Shown piece after piece: positions 56,373 to 64,000 of a stretch of DNA of 64,000 nt (position 1 is the stretch's first letter; each line of letters starts with the position of its first letter). The stretch spans positions 35,733 to 99,732 of the forward strand of contig NZ_LDWR01000001.1 in NCBI RefSeq assembly GCF_001039005.1, given 5' to 3'. Source of the DNA: Burkholderia cepacia (lineage in GTDB: Bacteria; Pseudomonadota; Gammaproteobacteria; Burkholderiales; Burkholderiaceae). A program made the position numbers and the translations under genes. The notes below the pieces were generated by a model. That model made no database searches and was not told where the DNA came from. It saw only the letters and a list, made by a program, of their open reading frames with translations.

Positions 56373-56888
56373 TCACTGCATTTCGGGCGGGCGATCGCGC
56401 AGCCCGCTGATGTACGCAACCGTGCGGTCCCGATACGACGTCGACACGCCCGCATCTGCCAGCCCGCGCACCAGCAGTTCGCGATAGCGCGCGCTCGGCG
56501 CCGCGTCGCAATCGAGCGTGACGGCGCCGCGATACGTCAGTGCGCGTACCCGTCGCCCGTCCTGCGCCGACACGTCGACCGCGCAGCGCACGTAGCGGCC
56601 GAGATGCACACCTTCGCGACGCTCCAGCGCGTCGAGCATGCGCATCGGCAACCGGTACAGCGCGCCCTCGACGATCGCGCCGGCGGCCGGCTCGATGTTC
56701 GCGCAGCAGACCGGCTCGTTGAGCGATGCGTAGTTGAACGCGAGGCGATGGCCGTCGAGCCGCGCCGCGCCCGTGAAATACGCGGCCGCCTCGCACCCGA
56801 GCGAGGCCGACAGGCTCGCGAGATTCATGCACGAGCCATAGGCGAAATACGTGAAGTGCTCGCCGCGCAGCAGGTCGCCTGTCGTCAT
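56373..56888 (-). CDS. gamma-glutamylcyclotransferase (GGCT-type)
   Basis: A 171-residue protein of the GGCT/BtrG fold. HFTYFAYGSCMNLAS holds the YGS substrate loop (residues 17-19), VEGALYRLPMRMLDALERRE the following strand-helix, and REGVHLGRYV the catalytic Glu (about Glu92), matching human GGCT with its EGVKxGMY segment. These enzymes release pyroglutamate from gamma-glutamyl amines. In butirosin synthesis BtrG removes a gamma-glutamyl protecting group this way. It is 46 bp downstream of the carrier-protein gene. Confidence 0.85.
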   Translation of the reverse strand: MTTGDLLRGEHFTYFAYGSCMNLASLSASLGCEAAAYFTGAARLDGHRLAFNYASLNEPVCCANIEPAAGAIVEGALYRLPMRMLDALERREGVHLGRYVRCAVDVSAQDGRRVRALTYRGAVTLDCDAAPSARYRELLVRGLADAGVSTSYRDRTVAYISGLRDRPPEMQ

Positions 56889-56934
56889 CGTGTCGCGTTC
56901 CGGATCCAGTCGTTCGGGTTGGCGCGGGCACCCA

Positions 56935-57213
56935 TCAGCACGACGCGCCCGCCGCGCGCGGCGCACCGAGTACGTAGTGGTCGTAGATCGCCGCGACCGA
57001 TCCGATCGAGTCGAGCACGAAGTCGCCGATCGGAATCTCGATCCTGAGCGTCTGCTCGATGAACAGCACGAAATGCACGAGCGACAGCGAATCGAGCACG
57101 CTGGCGTCGAGCAGGTTCGTCTGCGCCGTCACGCGCGCCGATGCGCCCGGGTCGATACCGGCAAGAAACGTCTTCACGCTGTCGATCAATTCGTCGAGAC
57201 TCATCATCCGCAT
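56935..57213 (-). CDS. stand-alone acyl carrier protein
   Basis: A 92-residue four-helix carrier protein. LLDASVLDSLSLVHFVLFIEQ contains the DSL motif with the phosphopantetheine Ser (about Ser42), followed by IEIPIGDFVLDSIGSVAAI, the typical helix II-III region. The start at 57213 has a GGAG ten bases upstream; further ATGs at 57207, 57204 and 57243 exist. It is not a fatty-acid ACP by context (no fab genes) and has no synthase module near it, so a discrete carrier-bound intermediate is expected. It is upstream of the GGCT gene on the same strand. Confidence 0.85.
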   Translation of the reverse strand: MRMMSLDELIDSVKTFLAGIDPGASARVTAQTNLLDASVLDSLSLVHFVLFIEQTLRIEIPIGDFVLDSIGSVAAIYDHYVLGAPRAAGASC

Positions 57214-57410
57214 CACGATCACGCTCCAGTAACACTCGTTCATCCCCGCCCGCGCGCGTCGTGCACGCGGGTGACTGCTTCATCGAACCGCAGGGTCCTT
57301 CATATCGCCTTGCGCTTTTGACTTTCGACCGGGCGTCGTGCACCATGCGACGCGTCGACACGACAACCCGGTCGGCTTCTCCGTCAAAATAAATAGGAGA
57401 CTTAATCAAT

Positions 57411-58046
57411 ATGACAACTCATACGCTGTTCTACTGCCCCGGCCACCTGTCATTTGCACCGCACGTCATCCTGCGCGAACTCGGCGAGCCGTTCGAACTC
57501 GCACTCGTCTCGATCAAGGACGGTGCGACGCAGAGCCCCGAATTCCGGCGGCTCAACCCGAAAGGCAAGGTGCCCGTGCTGCACACCGGCGACGACGTGC
57601 TGACCGAGTCGTCCGCGATCCTGCTCTACCTCGGCATGCGCTTTCCCGAGGCACGACTGCTGCCCGACACCGCGATGGGTGTCGCGCGCGCCGTCGAATG
57701 GATGAACTGGCTCGCGTCAGTGCTGCCCGGGACGGTCGCGCTCAACTTCCATCCGTCGCGCTTCAGCGACGACACGGCCGCGCACGACGGCATCCGCGCG
57801 AAAGGACGCGCCGGCATCCTCGCCGCGTACGCGCAGATCGACGAGCGGCTCGCCGCGCGCGACTGGGCGCTCGGCGAACACTACTCGATCGTCGATCCGA
57901 TGCTGCTGATCTTCTTCAAATGGGGGAACATGCTGAAGCTCGACATGCGCGGGTTCGCGCACTGGGCCGCGCACACGGAGCGCATGCTCCGCCGCCCTGC
58001 CGTCGCGACCGCGTTGTCGGTCGAACAGATTTCGGTCTGGGCGTAG
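57411..58046 (+). CDS. glutathione S-transferase
   Basis: A 211-residue cytosolic GST. The N-terminal thioredoxin-like domain (FYCPGHLSFAPHVILRELGE, NPKGKVPVLHTGDDVLTESSAILLYL with the Glu-Ser that holds the gamma-glutamyl part of glutathione) is followed by the helical domain with GEHYSIVDPMLLIFFKW. AGGAGA stands nine bases before the ATG. It is divergent from the carrier-protein gene, sharing the 197-bp promoter region, and could belong to the same regulon. Confidence 0.88.
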   Translation: MTTHTLFYCPGHLSFAPHVILRELGEPFELALVSIKDGATQSPEFRRLNPKGKVPVLHTGDDVLTESSAILLYLGMRFPEARLLPDTAMGVARAVEWMNWLASVLPGTVALNFHPSRFSDDTAAHDGIRAKGRAGILAAYAQIDERLAARDWALGEHYSIVDPMLLIFFKWGNMLKLDMRGFAHWAAHTERMLRRPAVATALSVEQISVWA

Positions 58047-58585
58047 CGACGAAGCCGGGTCGGGCGTGTGCCCGATCCGGAATGTCGCCCGCGTCCGTCG
58101 CGTCTCCTTCATCTTCTCAGGTCCTTTTCGCCGATTTTCTTTCTGTGTTGCCCCGGTCTTGCGCGGACACGCATGTCGCGTCCGGCGGGCCGTCAACGTC
58201 GCGCCTCCGGGAACAGGAGCCGCGACTGCAGTCGTGAATGGCGTTCTCTTATGTCGGGTCACTGCACCGTTCGGCACACTTTCCGTGATCGCGACGAATG
58301 CGTGAACAATGCAGCATCCGTTTGGGGGCGTCCAATCTATTTTTTATATTCCACTAAGTCGTAAAAAATATCAGACGACGATTGCCGCGATGAATCCGGA
58401 TTGCCGACTCCGACGACACAATGGCCGGGGATGCGACGCGATTCGAGAAAGATGAAAGAGAGAAGAGGGAGAATCGCGGTCGCGACAAGGCACCATCTGA
58501 CCGCAAACGGTTGCGGACGCAGCCATATCGGCCGGGCCCGCGTGCCGGCTGGATGCGCTCCCGCACCCAGCCGGCCACTCCGGTT
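58047..58585. other. gene-free region between GST and alcohol dehydrogenase
   Basis: The 539 bases between two convergent genes contain no supported frame. A GC-rich hairpin without T-run (GGTCGGGC and GCCCGATCC, about 58060-58078) follows the GST gene. An AT-rich segment lies around 58325-58375. Nothing else recognised. Confidence 0.45.
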
Positions 58586-59617
58586 TCAATGGCCTTGTGC
58601 GGGCGTGAATACGCCGCGAAAACGCATCTTCCCCGACGCGAGGCGGCCGTATGCTTCGGTGGCCTCGTCCAGCGAAAATGTTTCGACGATCGGCTTGACC
58701 TTGCCTTTGGCGGCGAGGTCCAGCACCTCGCTCAGATAGCGCAGACCGCCGTGCGTCGATCCGATGACCTGCTGGCGCATCATGTGGAACGGCTTGCTCT
58801 GTGACGCGATCGAGAACGGCTTGGTGAAATCGAGCCCGCAGAGGATCACCCGGCCGTCGACGCGCAAGCCGGCCATCGCTTCCTCTGCAGTACTGAACTC
58901 GTTGGTCGTGACCAGCAGCACGTCCGCGCCGCCCAGATCGCGCAGTTCCGCACCGTTTGCCACGACCTGGTCCGCGCCCAGCCGGGTCGCCAGATCGCGC
59001 TTGTCCGCGGAATGCGTGATCGCGATGGTCTCGAAACCGCACGCCCGGGACAATTGCAGCGCCACGTGCCCCAAGCCGCCGATCCCGAGTACGGCGACCT
59101 TCTCGTGCGGTTGCAGCGCCGCATCACGCAGGCCGCTCCACGTTGTATAACCGGCGCACATCATCGGCGCGGCGTCGACATAAGCCAGCCCGTCGGGCAA
59201 CAGCACCGTCCCCTCGGCCGCCACCGCGATGTACTCCGCATGTCCGCCCTGCGACGCGAACCCGGTAGTCCGCGGCGCGTCGCAGTTCACGGCCGTCTGG
59301 CCGGAGAGCGGACGATGCTCGCGACAGTACGCGCAGCGACCGCACGCGGACTGCACCCAGGTCGTGCCGATCCGGTCGCCCACCCTTCGCGCATGCACGC
59401 CGGCGCCCACTTCGACCACTTCCCCGACCACCTCGTGGCCGGGTGTCTGCGGGTAAATGTCGCCGCCGTAACCCTGCGTCGCCCAGACGTCCGTGTAACA
59501 CATGCCGGACGCGTGGACCTTCACCAGCACCTGCCCCGGCCCGGCTTGCGGAACCGGCACTTCCCGGACTTCCCAGGGCCGATTGGCGCCGGTCATCACG
59601 ATCGCCTTCATCTTCAT
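58586..59617 (-). CDS. zinc-dependent alcohol dehydrogenase
   Basis: A 343-residue medium-chain dehydrogenase of the AdhP type. HASGMCYTDVWATQG and PGHEVVGEVVEVG provide catalytic-zinc ligands, and CGRCAYCREHRPLSGQTAVNC includes the structural-zinc cysteines, although the last Cys spacing looks unusual. VLGIGGLGHVALQLSRACG binds NAD(H). AAGGAG six bases before the ATG at 59617 fixes the start. It is divergent from a LysR gene. Substrate range unknown. Confidence 0.9.
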   Translation of the reverse strand: MKMKAIVMTGANRPWEVREVPVPQAGPGQVLVKVHASGMCYTDVWATQGYGGDIYPQTPGHEVVGEVVEVGAGVHARRVGDRIGTTWVQSACGRCAYCREHRPLSGQTAVNCDAPRTTGFASQGGHAEYIAVAAEGTVLLPDGLAYVDAAPMMCAGYTTWSGLRDAALQPHEKVAVLGIGGLGHVALQLSRACGFETIAITHSADKRDLATRLGADQVVANGAELRDLGGADVLLVTTNEFSTAEEAMAGLRVDGRVILCGLDFTKPFSIASQSKPFHMMRQQVIGSTHGGLRYLSEVLDLAAKGKVKPIVETFSLDEATEAYGRLASGKMRFRGVFTPAQGH

Positions 59618-59741
59618 TGCTTGCTCCTTGTTCAACCGAACGTGGCGTTCATCGCCCAGTCCGTCGGCACCGACTACCGCGATGTCGTTGCCACGGCGGC
59701 CGGTGCTTGCGATGACGAAGACCCTAGTCTAGAAAAGGCGC

Positions 59742-59755
59742 ATTATCATGACAAT
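59742..59755. promoter_or_regulatory. candidate LysR operator
   Basis: ATTATCATGACAAT is a 14-bp palindrome with one mismatched pair and the core TCATGA. It lies between the divergent alcohol dehydrogenase and LysR genes, close to the LysR start. Confidence 0.5.
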
Positions 59756-59776
59756 CTCGCCAATCTTTATGTCGCG

Positions 59777-60730
59777 ATGAATTCAGCTCATCAATTGAAA
59801 AGTGGCGATCTGTTCTCGCTCAACGTGTTCCTCGCCGCGGCGACGCACCTCAGTTTTCGCGCGGCGTCGATCGAGCTCGACGTCACGCCGTCGGCAGTCA
59901 GTCATTCGATCAAGAGCCTCGAGCAGCGTCTGGGCGTGCGCCTGTTCAACCGCACGACACGCAGCGTGTCGCTGACGGATGCCGGCGAACGACTCGTCGA
60001 AAAGCTCCGCCCCGCGATCTCGTCAGTTGCCGAGGCGATGCTCGCGGTCGACGGGCTGCGCGACACGCCCAGCGGCACCGTGCGCATCAACGCCAGCGAA
60101 GGCGCGATCCGCATGGTGCTGAAACCGGTGCTCGCGGGTTTCCTGCGCGACTACCCGCAGGTCCACCTCGACATCGTGACGGACGGGAAGCTCGGCGACA
60201 TCGTGGCCGGTGGATTCGATGCGGGGATCCGGCTGGCCGAGGCCGTGCCGCAAGACATGATCGCGGTGCGCGTGTCCGACCCGGTGCGCTTCGCCGTGGT
60301 TGCTTCGCCGGCCTATTTCGCGGCGCGCGGGCGCCCCGAGGTGCCGCAGGATCTGCACGGGCACGACTGCATCCGCTTTCGCTTCGACAGCGGCGCGATC
60401 TATCGCTGGGAGTTCGAGCGTCGCGGCGTCGTCGAAACGGTGAATGTCGGCGGCCCGCTCACGCTGACCGATCAGCCGCTGATGGTCGATGCCGCGATCG
60501 ACGGCATCGGAGTCGCCTTCGTACCGGATCATCTCGTCCGCGATGCGCTGCGCGACGGACGTCTCGAACGCGTGTTGATCGACTGGTGTCCGGTCATGCC
60601 GGGGCTATGCCTGTATTACCCCGGTCATCGGCATGTGTCGGGCGGGCTGCGTGCGCTGATCGATACGTTGCGGGTTCAGTCGGCAGGCACCGATCCGGAA
60701 AGCCGCGCGGTCGGGCTTCCCGAGCGTTGA
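59777..60730 (+). CDS. LysR-type regulator
   Basis: A 317-residue LysR protein of the group with LNVFLAAATHLSFRAASIEL, VTPSAVSHSIKSLEQRLGVRLFNRTTR split over the helix-turn-helix, and a DGLRDTPSGTVRINASEGAI linker. These features fit regulators of small dehydrogenase or oxidoreductase genes. The ATG at 59777 is set by the LysR N-terminus; the open frame extends far upstream through non-LysR sequence. Divergent from alcohol dehydrogenase, with a palindrome in between. Confidence 0.87.
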   Translation: MNSAHQLKSGDLFSLNVFLAAATHLSFRAASIELDVTPSAVSHSIKSLEQRLGVRLFNRTTRSVSLTDAGERLVEKLRPAISSVAEAMLAVDGLRDTPSGTVRINASEGAIRMVLKPVLAGFLRDYPQVHLDIVTDGKLGDIVAGGFDAGIRLAEAVPQDMIAVRVSDPVRFAVVASPAYFAARGRPEVPQDLHGHDCIRFRFDSGAIYRWEFERRGVVETVNVGGPLTLTDQPLMVDAAIDGIGVAFVPDHLVRDALRDGRLERVLIDWCPVMPGLCLYYPGHRHVSGGLRALIDTLRVQSAGTDPESRAVGLPER

Positions 60731-60923
60731 AACGACAGGGAACCCGCTTGTCGCGCATTCAGGTACGGCTGCGGCACGACCGAGGCCGCTCGCAGCGGCT
60801 GACCGATCGGCAGCCGTGCCGGCATCTCGCTGATCCCGCGGAACAACGTCGGACGGGATGGAAGATGGTGTCGTGGGCAACGCGGCGATCGGGCACGCGC
60901 GCCGGTCCGGCGCGCGCCCAACG

Positions 60924-62078
60924 TCACCTTTCACTGATTTGCAGCGCGATGTACAGCAGGAGCCGATCGTCCATGACCGACAGGTCAAGGCGGGTCGCAT
61001 CGCCAACTTGTTGCAGCCGATAGTCGAGCGTATTGCGGTGGATGCCGAGCAGTGCGGCTGTCGCGCCAAGATGTCCGTCCGACGCGTACCATGCCCGCAA
61101 GGTATCGAGCAATGGACCGGAACGCCGCCCCAACGCAAGCAGCCGCTTGAGCGGCAACTGCAGCTGCTGAGCCTGCCAGCTCTGCGACATACCCGACAGC
61201 AGTACCGGCAGACTGAATTCATAGTACGAGAACGTCGTGCGCTGCGGCATGCGCTCGACGCCGACGCGGAGCGTCGTCAGCGCACATTGGTAAGAACGCT
61301 CGAAGCCGGCGATACCATCCATCGCGATGCCGAGCGCCAGCTTGAACGGCTGTGTCGCCTTCTGGCTCAAGATCGTCTCGAGCGTGTCCAGCGTCTTGCG
61401 TGCGGCATCCGCCACCGCGTCGAGTTCGACGGCACGTAAGTCGATCGGATCGAAGATCACGAGTTCGCGGAACGATGTTTTCGCGGTCAGCTGGTGTGGC
61501 CGCTCGTCGGCGAGCTGCGACTGCATCCGCTCGATCTGCGCCACCCCGGTCTCGGGATTTGCATCGACATGGGTAAGACGGCAGACGATCGCGACCCGCG
61601 GGAGCCCGCAGTCGATGCCGAGCCGCTGCGCCCACGCATCCAGCTCGGCGGCCGCGCCCCGGCGCTCGATCAGCTGCAGCACGAACGCCTCGCGGTGGCG
61701 CGCGTTCTGGCGCAGTTCGTGCGTCAATTGTTCGCGCTCGAGGAGCATTTCCGCGGTAATTCTCAGCAGCTCGCCAAACCGCCGAACCTCGGCCGGATCG
61801 CCGGTTACGCCGATCACCCCGCACAGCTGTCCACGCACGCTGAGCGGCAGATTGACGCCCGGACGCACGCCAGGCAGGCGTTGCGCCATGTCCGCATCGA
61901 TTTCGACCGTTCGCGCGCCGGCCAGCGCGAGCTGCGCCCCCGCGTGCAATTCACCGACGCGCTTCGCGTCGCTGCTCGCGAGGATCGAGCCGTGCGCGTC
62001 CATGACATTGACATCGAATGGAATCACGTCGAGCGTGCGTTCCACAATCGCTGTCGCGAGGCGGGAATCGATCATCAC
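60924..62078 (-). CDS. cdaR: sugar diacid regulator (CdaR family)
   Basis: A 384-residue regulator. The N-terminal sugar-diacid recognition domain (MIDSRLATAIVERTLDVIPFDVNVMD, AQRLPGVRPGVNLPLS, GQLCGVIGVTGDPAEVRRFG) is followed by the PucR-type C-terminal helix-turn-helix, RAWYASDGHLGATAALLGIHRNTLDYRL split by its turn. In E. coli CdaR activates glucarate, galactarate and glycerate genes. Here it lies downstream of glycerate kinase and pyruvate kinase, matching that function. A second ATG at 62075 is equally possible. Confidence 0.9.
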   Translation of the reverse strand: MMIDSRLATAIVERTLDVIPFDVNVMDAHGSILASSDAKRVGELHAGAQLALAGARTVEIDADMAQRLPGVRPGVNLPLSVRGQLCGVIGVTGDPAEVRRFGELLRITAEMLLEREQLTHELRQNARHREAFVLQLIERRGAAAELDAWAQRLGIDCGLPRVAIVCRLTHVDANPETGVAQIERMQSQLADERPHQLTAKTSFRELVIFDPIDLRAVELDAVADAARKTLDTLETILSQKATQPFKLALGIAMDGIAGFERSYQCALTTLRVGVERMPQRTTFSYYEFSLPVLLSGMSQSWQAQQLQLPLKRLLALGRRSGPLLDTLRAWYASDGHLGATAALLGIHRNTLDYRLQQVGDATRLDLSVMDDRLLLYIALQISER

Positions 62079-62136
62079 GGCTGGCGAGTCTATCAGGAAT
62101 TGACGGCCCCGACGGCAAGCCGGCGCACGGACCCGC

Positions 62137-63603
62137 TCAGGCCGACGAGCCGCCCTGAACGATTTCCGTCGGCCAGACGATGCGCATCAGGTTGGTCGAG
62201 CCAGGATGGCCGAACGGCACGCCGGCCGCGACGACGACGGGCCGCTCTCCCGTCGACAATCCTTCCTCGCGCGCCGCCGCGATGGCGATCTCGACGACGT
62301 TTTCAATCCCGACTGCTTCGGCGCCGACGCGCGAATGCACGCCCCAGGCAAGCGTGAGCCTTCGCGCGACCTCGACGTGTGGCGTCAGGCTCAGGATCGC
62401 GGCCCGCGGCCGAAGGCGCGACAGCCGCAGCGCCGTGGCCCCCGACGTCGTATAGGTCACCGCTGCGTCCAGTGTCAGCGTATCCGACACCGCCTCGATC
62501 GCCGCGCCAATCGCATCGGTCGCATTTGGCGCATACGCGGTCGCGTTCGCCTTCATGAGCTCGCGCCGCAGCGGATCGGCCTCGACGGTCGATACGATCT
62601 TCCGCATGAAGGTCACCGCGTCGATCGGATATTCGCCCGACGCCGATTCGGCCGACAGCATCACGGCATCGGCGCCTTCGTAAACAGCCGCGGCGACGTC
62701 GGAGGCCTCGGCGCGGGTCGGCGTCGGGGAGGACGTCATCGATTCGAGCATTTGCGTGGCGACGATCACCGGCTTGCCGGCCGCGCGAGCGAGGCGCACG
62801 AGCCGCTTCTGTACGCCCGGAACGTCCTCGATCGACATTTCCACACCCAGATCGCCGCGCGCCACCATCAACGCATCGGCCGCGTCGATGATGCCCGCGA
62901 TGTTCGCGACGGCCTGCGGTTTCTCGATCTTGGCGACGATGTTCGCCTGCGAGCCGATCAGGCTGCGCGCGTCGCGCACGTCGTCTTCGGTCTGCACGAA
63001 CGAGAGCGCGACCCAATCGATGCCGAGCGACAGCCCGAACGCGAGATCGTCGCGATCCTTGCGCGACATGGCCCGTATCGCGAGCGGCGCGTCCGGAACG
63101 CTCACGCCCTTGCGATCGGAGATCGCACCGTCGACGAGCGCCTCCGTTTCGATGTGTCCCGGCGTGGTGTTCCGCACCTTGAAGCGGAGCTTGCCGTCGT
63201 CGACGAGCAGTTGATGGCCCGGCTGTACCGCCGCAAAAATTTCCGGATGCGGCAAGTGCACACGGTGCGCATCGCCCGGCGCTTCGTCGGCATCGAAGAC
63301 GAAGGTCTGCCCCTTGACCACGCGCTCGCGCCCCTGGGCGAATTTTCCGACCCTGAGCTTCGGCCCCTGGAGGTCGATCAGAATGCCGATCGGCCGGCCC
63401 AGGCGGGCCTCCACCGCACGGATTGCCGTATGCCGTGCCGCATGATCGTCATGCGTGCCGTGGCTGAAATTGAGGCGGAACACGTCGGCCCCGGCACGCG
63501 CCATCGCCTCGATGGCCGCTTCGCTCGAACTCGACGGCCCGAGCGTTGCGATGATCTTCGTCGAACGGCGCTGGCTGCCGTTTGCCCTGTTCTCGATGGA
63601 CAT
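62137..63603 (-). CDS. pykA: pyruvate kinase
   Basis: A 488-residue pyruvate kinase: KIIATLGPSSSSEAAIEAM at the start, VFRLNFSHGTHDDH, the catalytic IVAKIEKPQAV and MVARGDLGVEM, PVIVATQMLESM and the C-terminal effector domain. It turns PEP and ADP into pyruvate and ATP. It is three bases after the glycerate kinase stop, and clusters of glycerate kinase with pyruvate kinase feed 2-phosphoglycerate from aldarate or glyoxylate degradation into central metabolism. Confidence 0.94.
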   Translation of the reverse strand: MSIENRANGSQRRSTKIIATLGPSSSSEAAIEAMARAGADVFRLNFSHGTHDDHAARHTAIRAVEARLGRPIGILIDLQGPKLRVGKFAQGRERVVKGQTFVFDADEAPGDAHRVHLPHPEIFAAVQPGHQLLVDDGKLRFKVRNTTPGHIETEALVDGAISDRKGVSVPDAPLAIRAMSRKDRDDLAFGLSLGIDWVALSFVQTEDDVRDARSLIGSQANIVAKIEKPQAVANIAGIIDAADALMVARGDLGVEMSIEDVPGVQKRLVRLARAAGKPVIVATQMLESMTSSPTPTRAEASDVAAAVYEGADAVMLSAESASGEYPIDAVTFMRKIVSTVEADPLRRELMKANATAYAPNATDAIGAAIEAVSDTLTLDAAVTYTTSGATALRLSRLRPRAAILSLTPHVEVARRLTLAWGVHSRVGAEAVGIENVVEIAIAAAREEGLSTGERPVVVAAGVPFGHPGSTNLMRIVWPTEIVQGGSSA

Positions 63604-63606
63604 TGA

Positions 63607-64000
63607 TTAACTCCGTTGCGCGATGCGATGACCGAGCCGAATGGCTGCGGCGATGTTGCGTGCGGCGAAACGCACGTTGAGCGCGGCCTCCTGGAATGCC
63701 TCGCCAAGCGAGCACGCGCGTCTGACCGACGCAAACATCGCCTCGACGCCATGCTGGTAGATCGCCCCCGCGTTTCCGGACACGGCGCCGCCGATCGCGA
63801 TGACCGGCACGCCATACTCGGCCGCGATACGCGCGACGCCGATCGGCGCCTTGCCGTGCACGGTCTGGCTGTCGAGGCATCCCTCTCCCGTCACCACGAG
63901 TTGCGCGCCGCGAATCGCTTCATGCAAGCCCACGGCTTCCGTCACGATCTGCACGCCGGGACGCAGCATCGCGTTCAGGCAGGCCAGGTCAACCGCTGAA
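63607..64000 (-). CDS. glycerate kinase, C-terminal part (cut by window end)
   Basis: Only the last 130 or so residues are in the window. GVQIVTEAVGLHEAIRGAQLVVTGEG, then LDSQTVHGKAPIGVARIA and VPVIAIGGAV match the C-terminal domain of GarK/GlxK glycerate 2-kinases, which phosphorylate D-glycerate. It is the first visible gene of the operon with pykA and cdaR. The N-terminal part lies beyond 64000. Confidence 0.88.
   Translation of the reverse strand, partial: SAVDLACLNAMLRPGVQIVTEAVGLHEAIRGAQLVVTGEGCLDSQTVHGKAPIGVARIAAEYGVPVIAIGGAVSGNAGAIYQHGVEAMFASVRRACSLGEAFQEAALNVRFAARNIAAAIRLGHRIAQRS

Noticed and set aside
54522..57047. 841-codon open frame on the plus strand across the transporter and GGCT genes
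   Set aside because: It is antisense to genes with clear family motifs, lacks a ribosome-binding site and has no recognisable domain.
57411..58046. GST as an obligate part of the gamma-glutamyl cluster
   Set aside because: It is on the other strand and GSTs are abundant and scattered in Burkholderia; co-regulation is possible but not shown.

Overview
The window is very GC-rich and its gene families (MadLM/Mdc malonate decarboxylase, Csu-type pili, DUF4148 and DUF2242 proteins, OmpC-type trimeric porin, many LysR regulators paired with catabolic operons) suggest a Burkholderia, most likely of the B. cepacia complex, and probably a secondary chromosome because almost everything is accessory metabolism. 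This is judged by eye, without a database search. No rRNA, tRNA, insertion sequence, integrase or CRISPR array was seen.

Layout. 54-2650: intracellular PHB depolymerase-like protein, a phosphoribosyltransferase and a secreted phospholipase-D-like protein with a degraded active site. 2768-11295: complete malonate uptake and decarboxylation system (madLM, mdcACDEGBH, leftward) with a divergent LysR gene. 11463-15078: DUF4148 protein, hydroxyacyl-CoA dehydrogenase, two Hsp20 chaperones, a zinc-ribbon protein and TerC. 15187-19616: NhaR-like regulator, DUF2242 lipoprotein followed by a 13-bp tandem repeat, serine/threonine dehydratase and LysR regulator. 19617-22104: MFS exporter flanked by a candidate small RNA and an AT-rich block. 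22105-27022: four-gene archaic chaperone-usher (Csu-like) pilus operon with a small convergent secreted protein. 27127-38959: nitrogen and polyamine metabolism (acetylpolyamine deacetylase, M20 amidohydrolase, MHS transporter, porin, NCS1 permease, agmatinase, LysR regulators, HMCES/YedK protein) and a hydrolase remnant. 39079-44069: branched-chain 2-oxoacid dehydrogenase operon (E1alpha, E1beta, E2, E3).

44300-57213 is the most unusual part. A leftward run of tightly spaced genes holds an ACS-type MFS transporter, a flavin reductase, an unrecognised HExxH protein, an IlvD-type dehydratase, a MetC-type lyase, a bacterial-luciferase-like monooxygenase, a gamma-proteobacterial-type glutamate-cysteine ligase, a BenE-like transporter and an enolase-superfamily enzyme. 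Upstream in the same direction are a stand-alone acyl carrier protein and a gamma-glutamylcyclotransferase. The ACP, gamma-glutamyl ligase, luciferase-like monooxygenase, flavin reductase and gamma-glutamylcyclotransferase together recall the gamma-glutamyl protect/deprotect logic of the butirosin side chain. I propose it as a candidate undescribed carrier-protein pathway. The transporters and the enolase-superfamily enzyme leave a catabolic reading open.

57411-64000: glutathione S-transferase, zinc alcohol dehydrogenase with divergent LysR gene, then glycerate kinase (cut by the window end), pyruvate kinase and a CdaR-type regulator, a lower aldarate/glycerate module. Many small operons here have a divergent regulator with an inverted repeat between the two genes; the clearest are at 15123-15165, 18664-18680, 30904-30949, 36827-36840 and 59742-59755.
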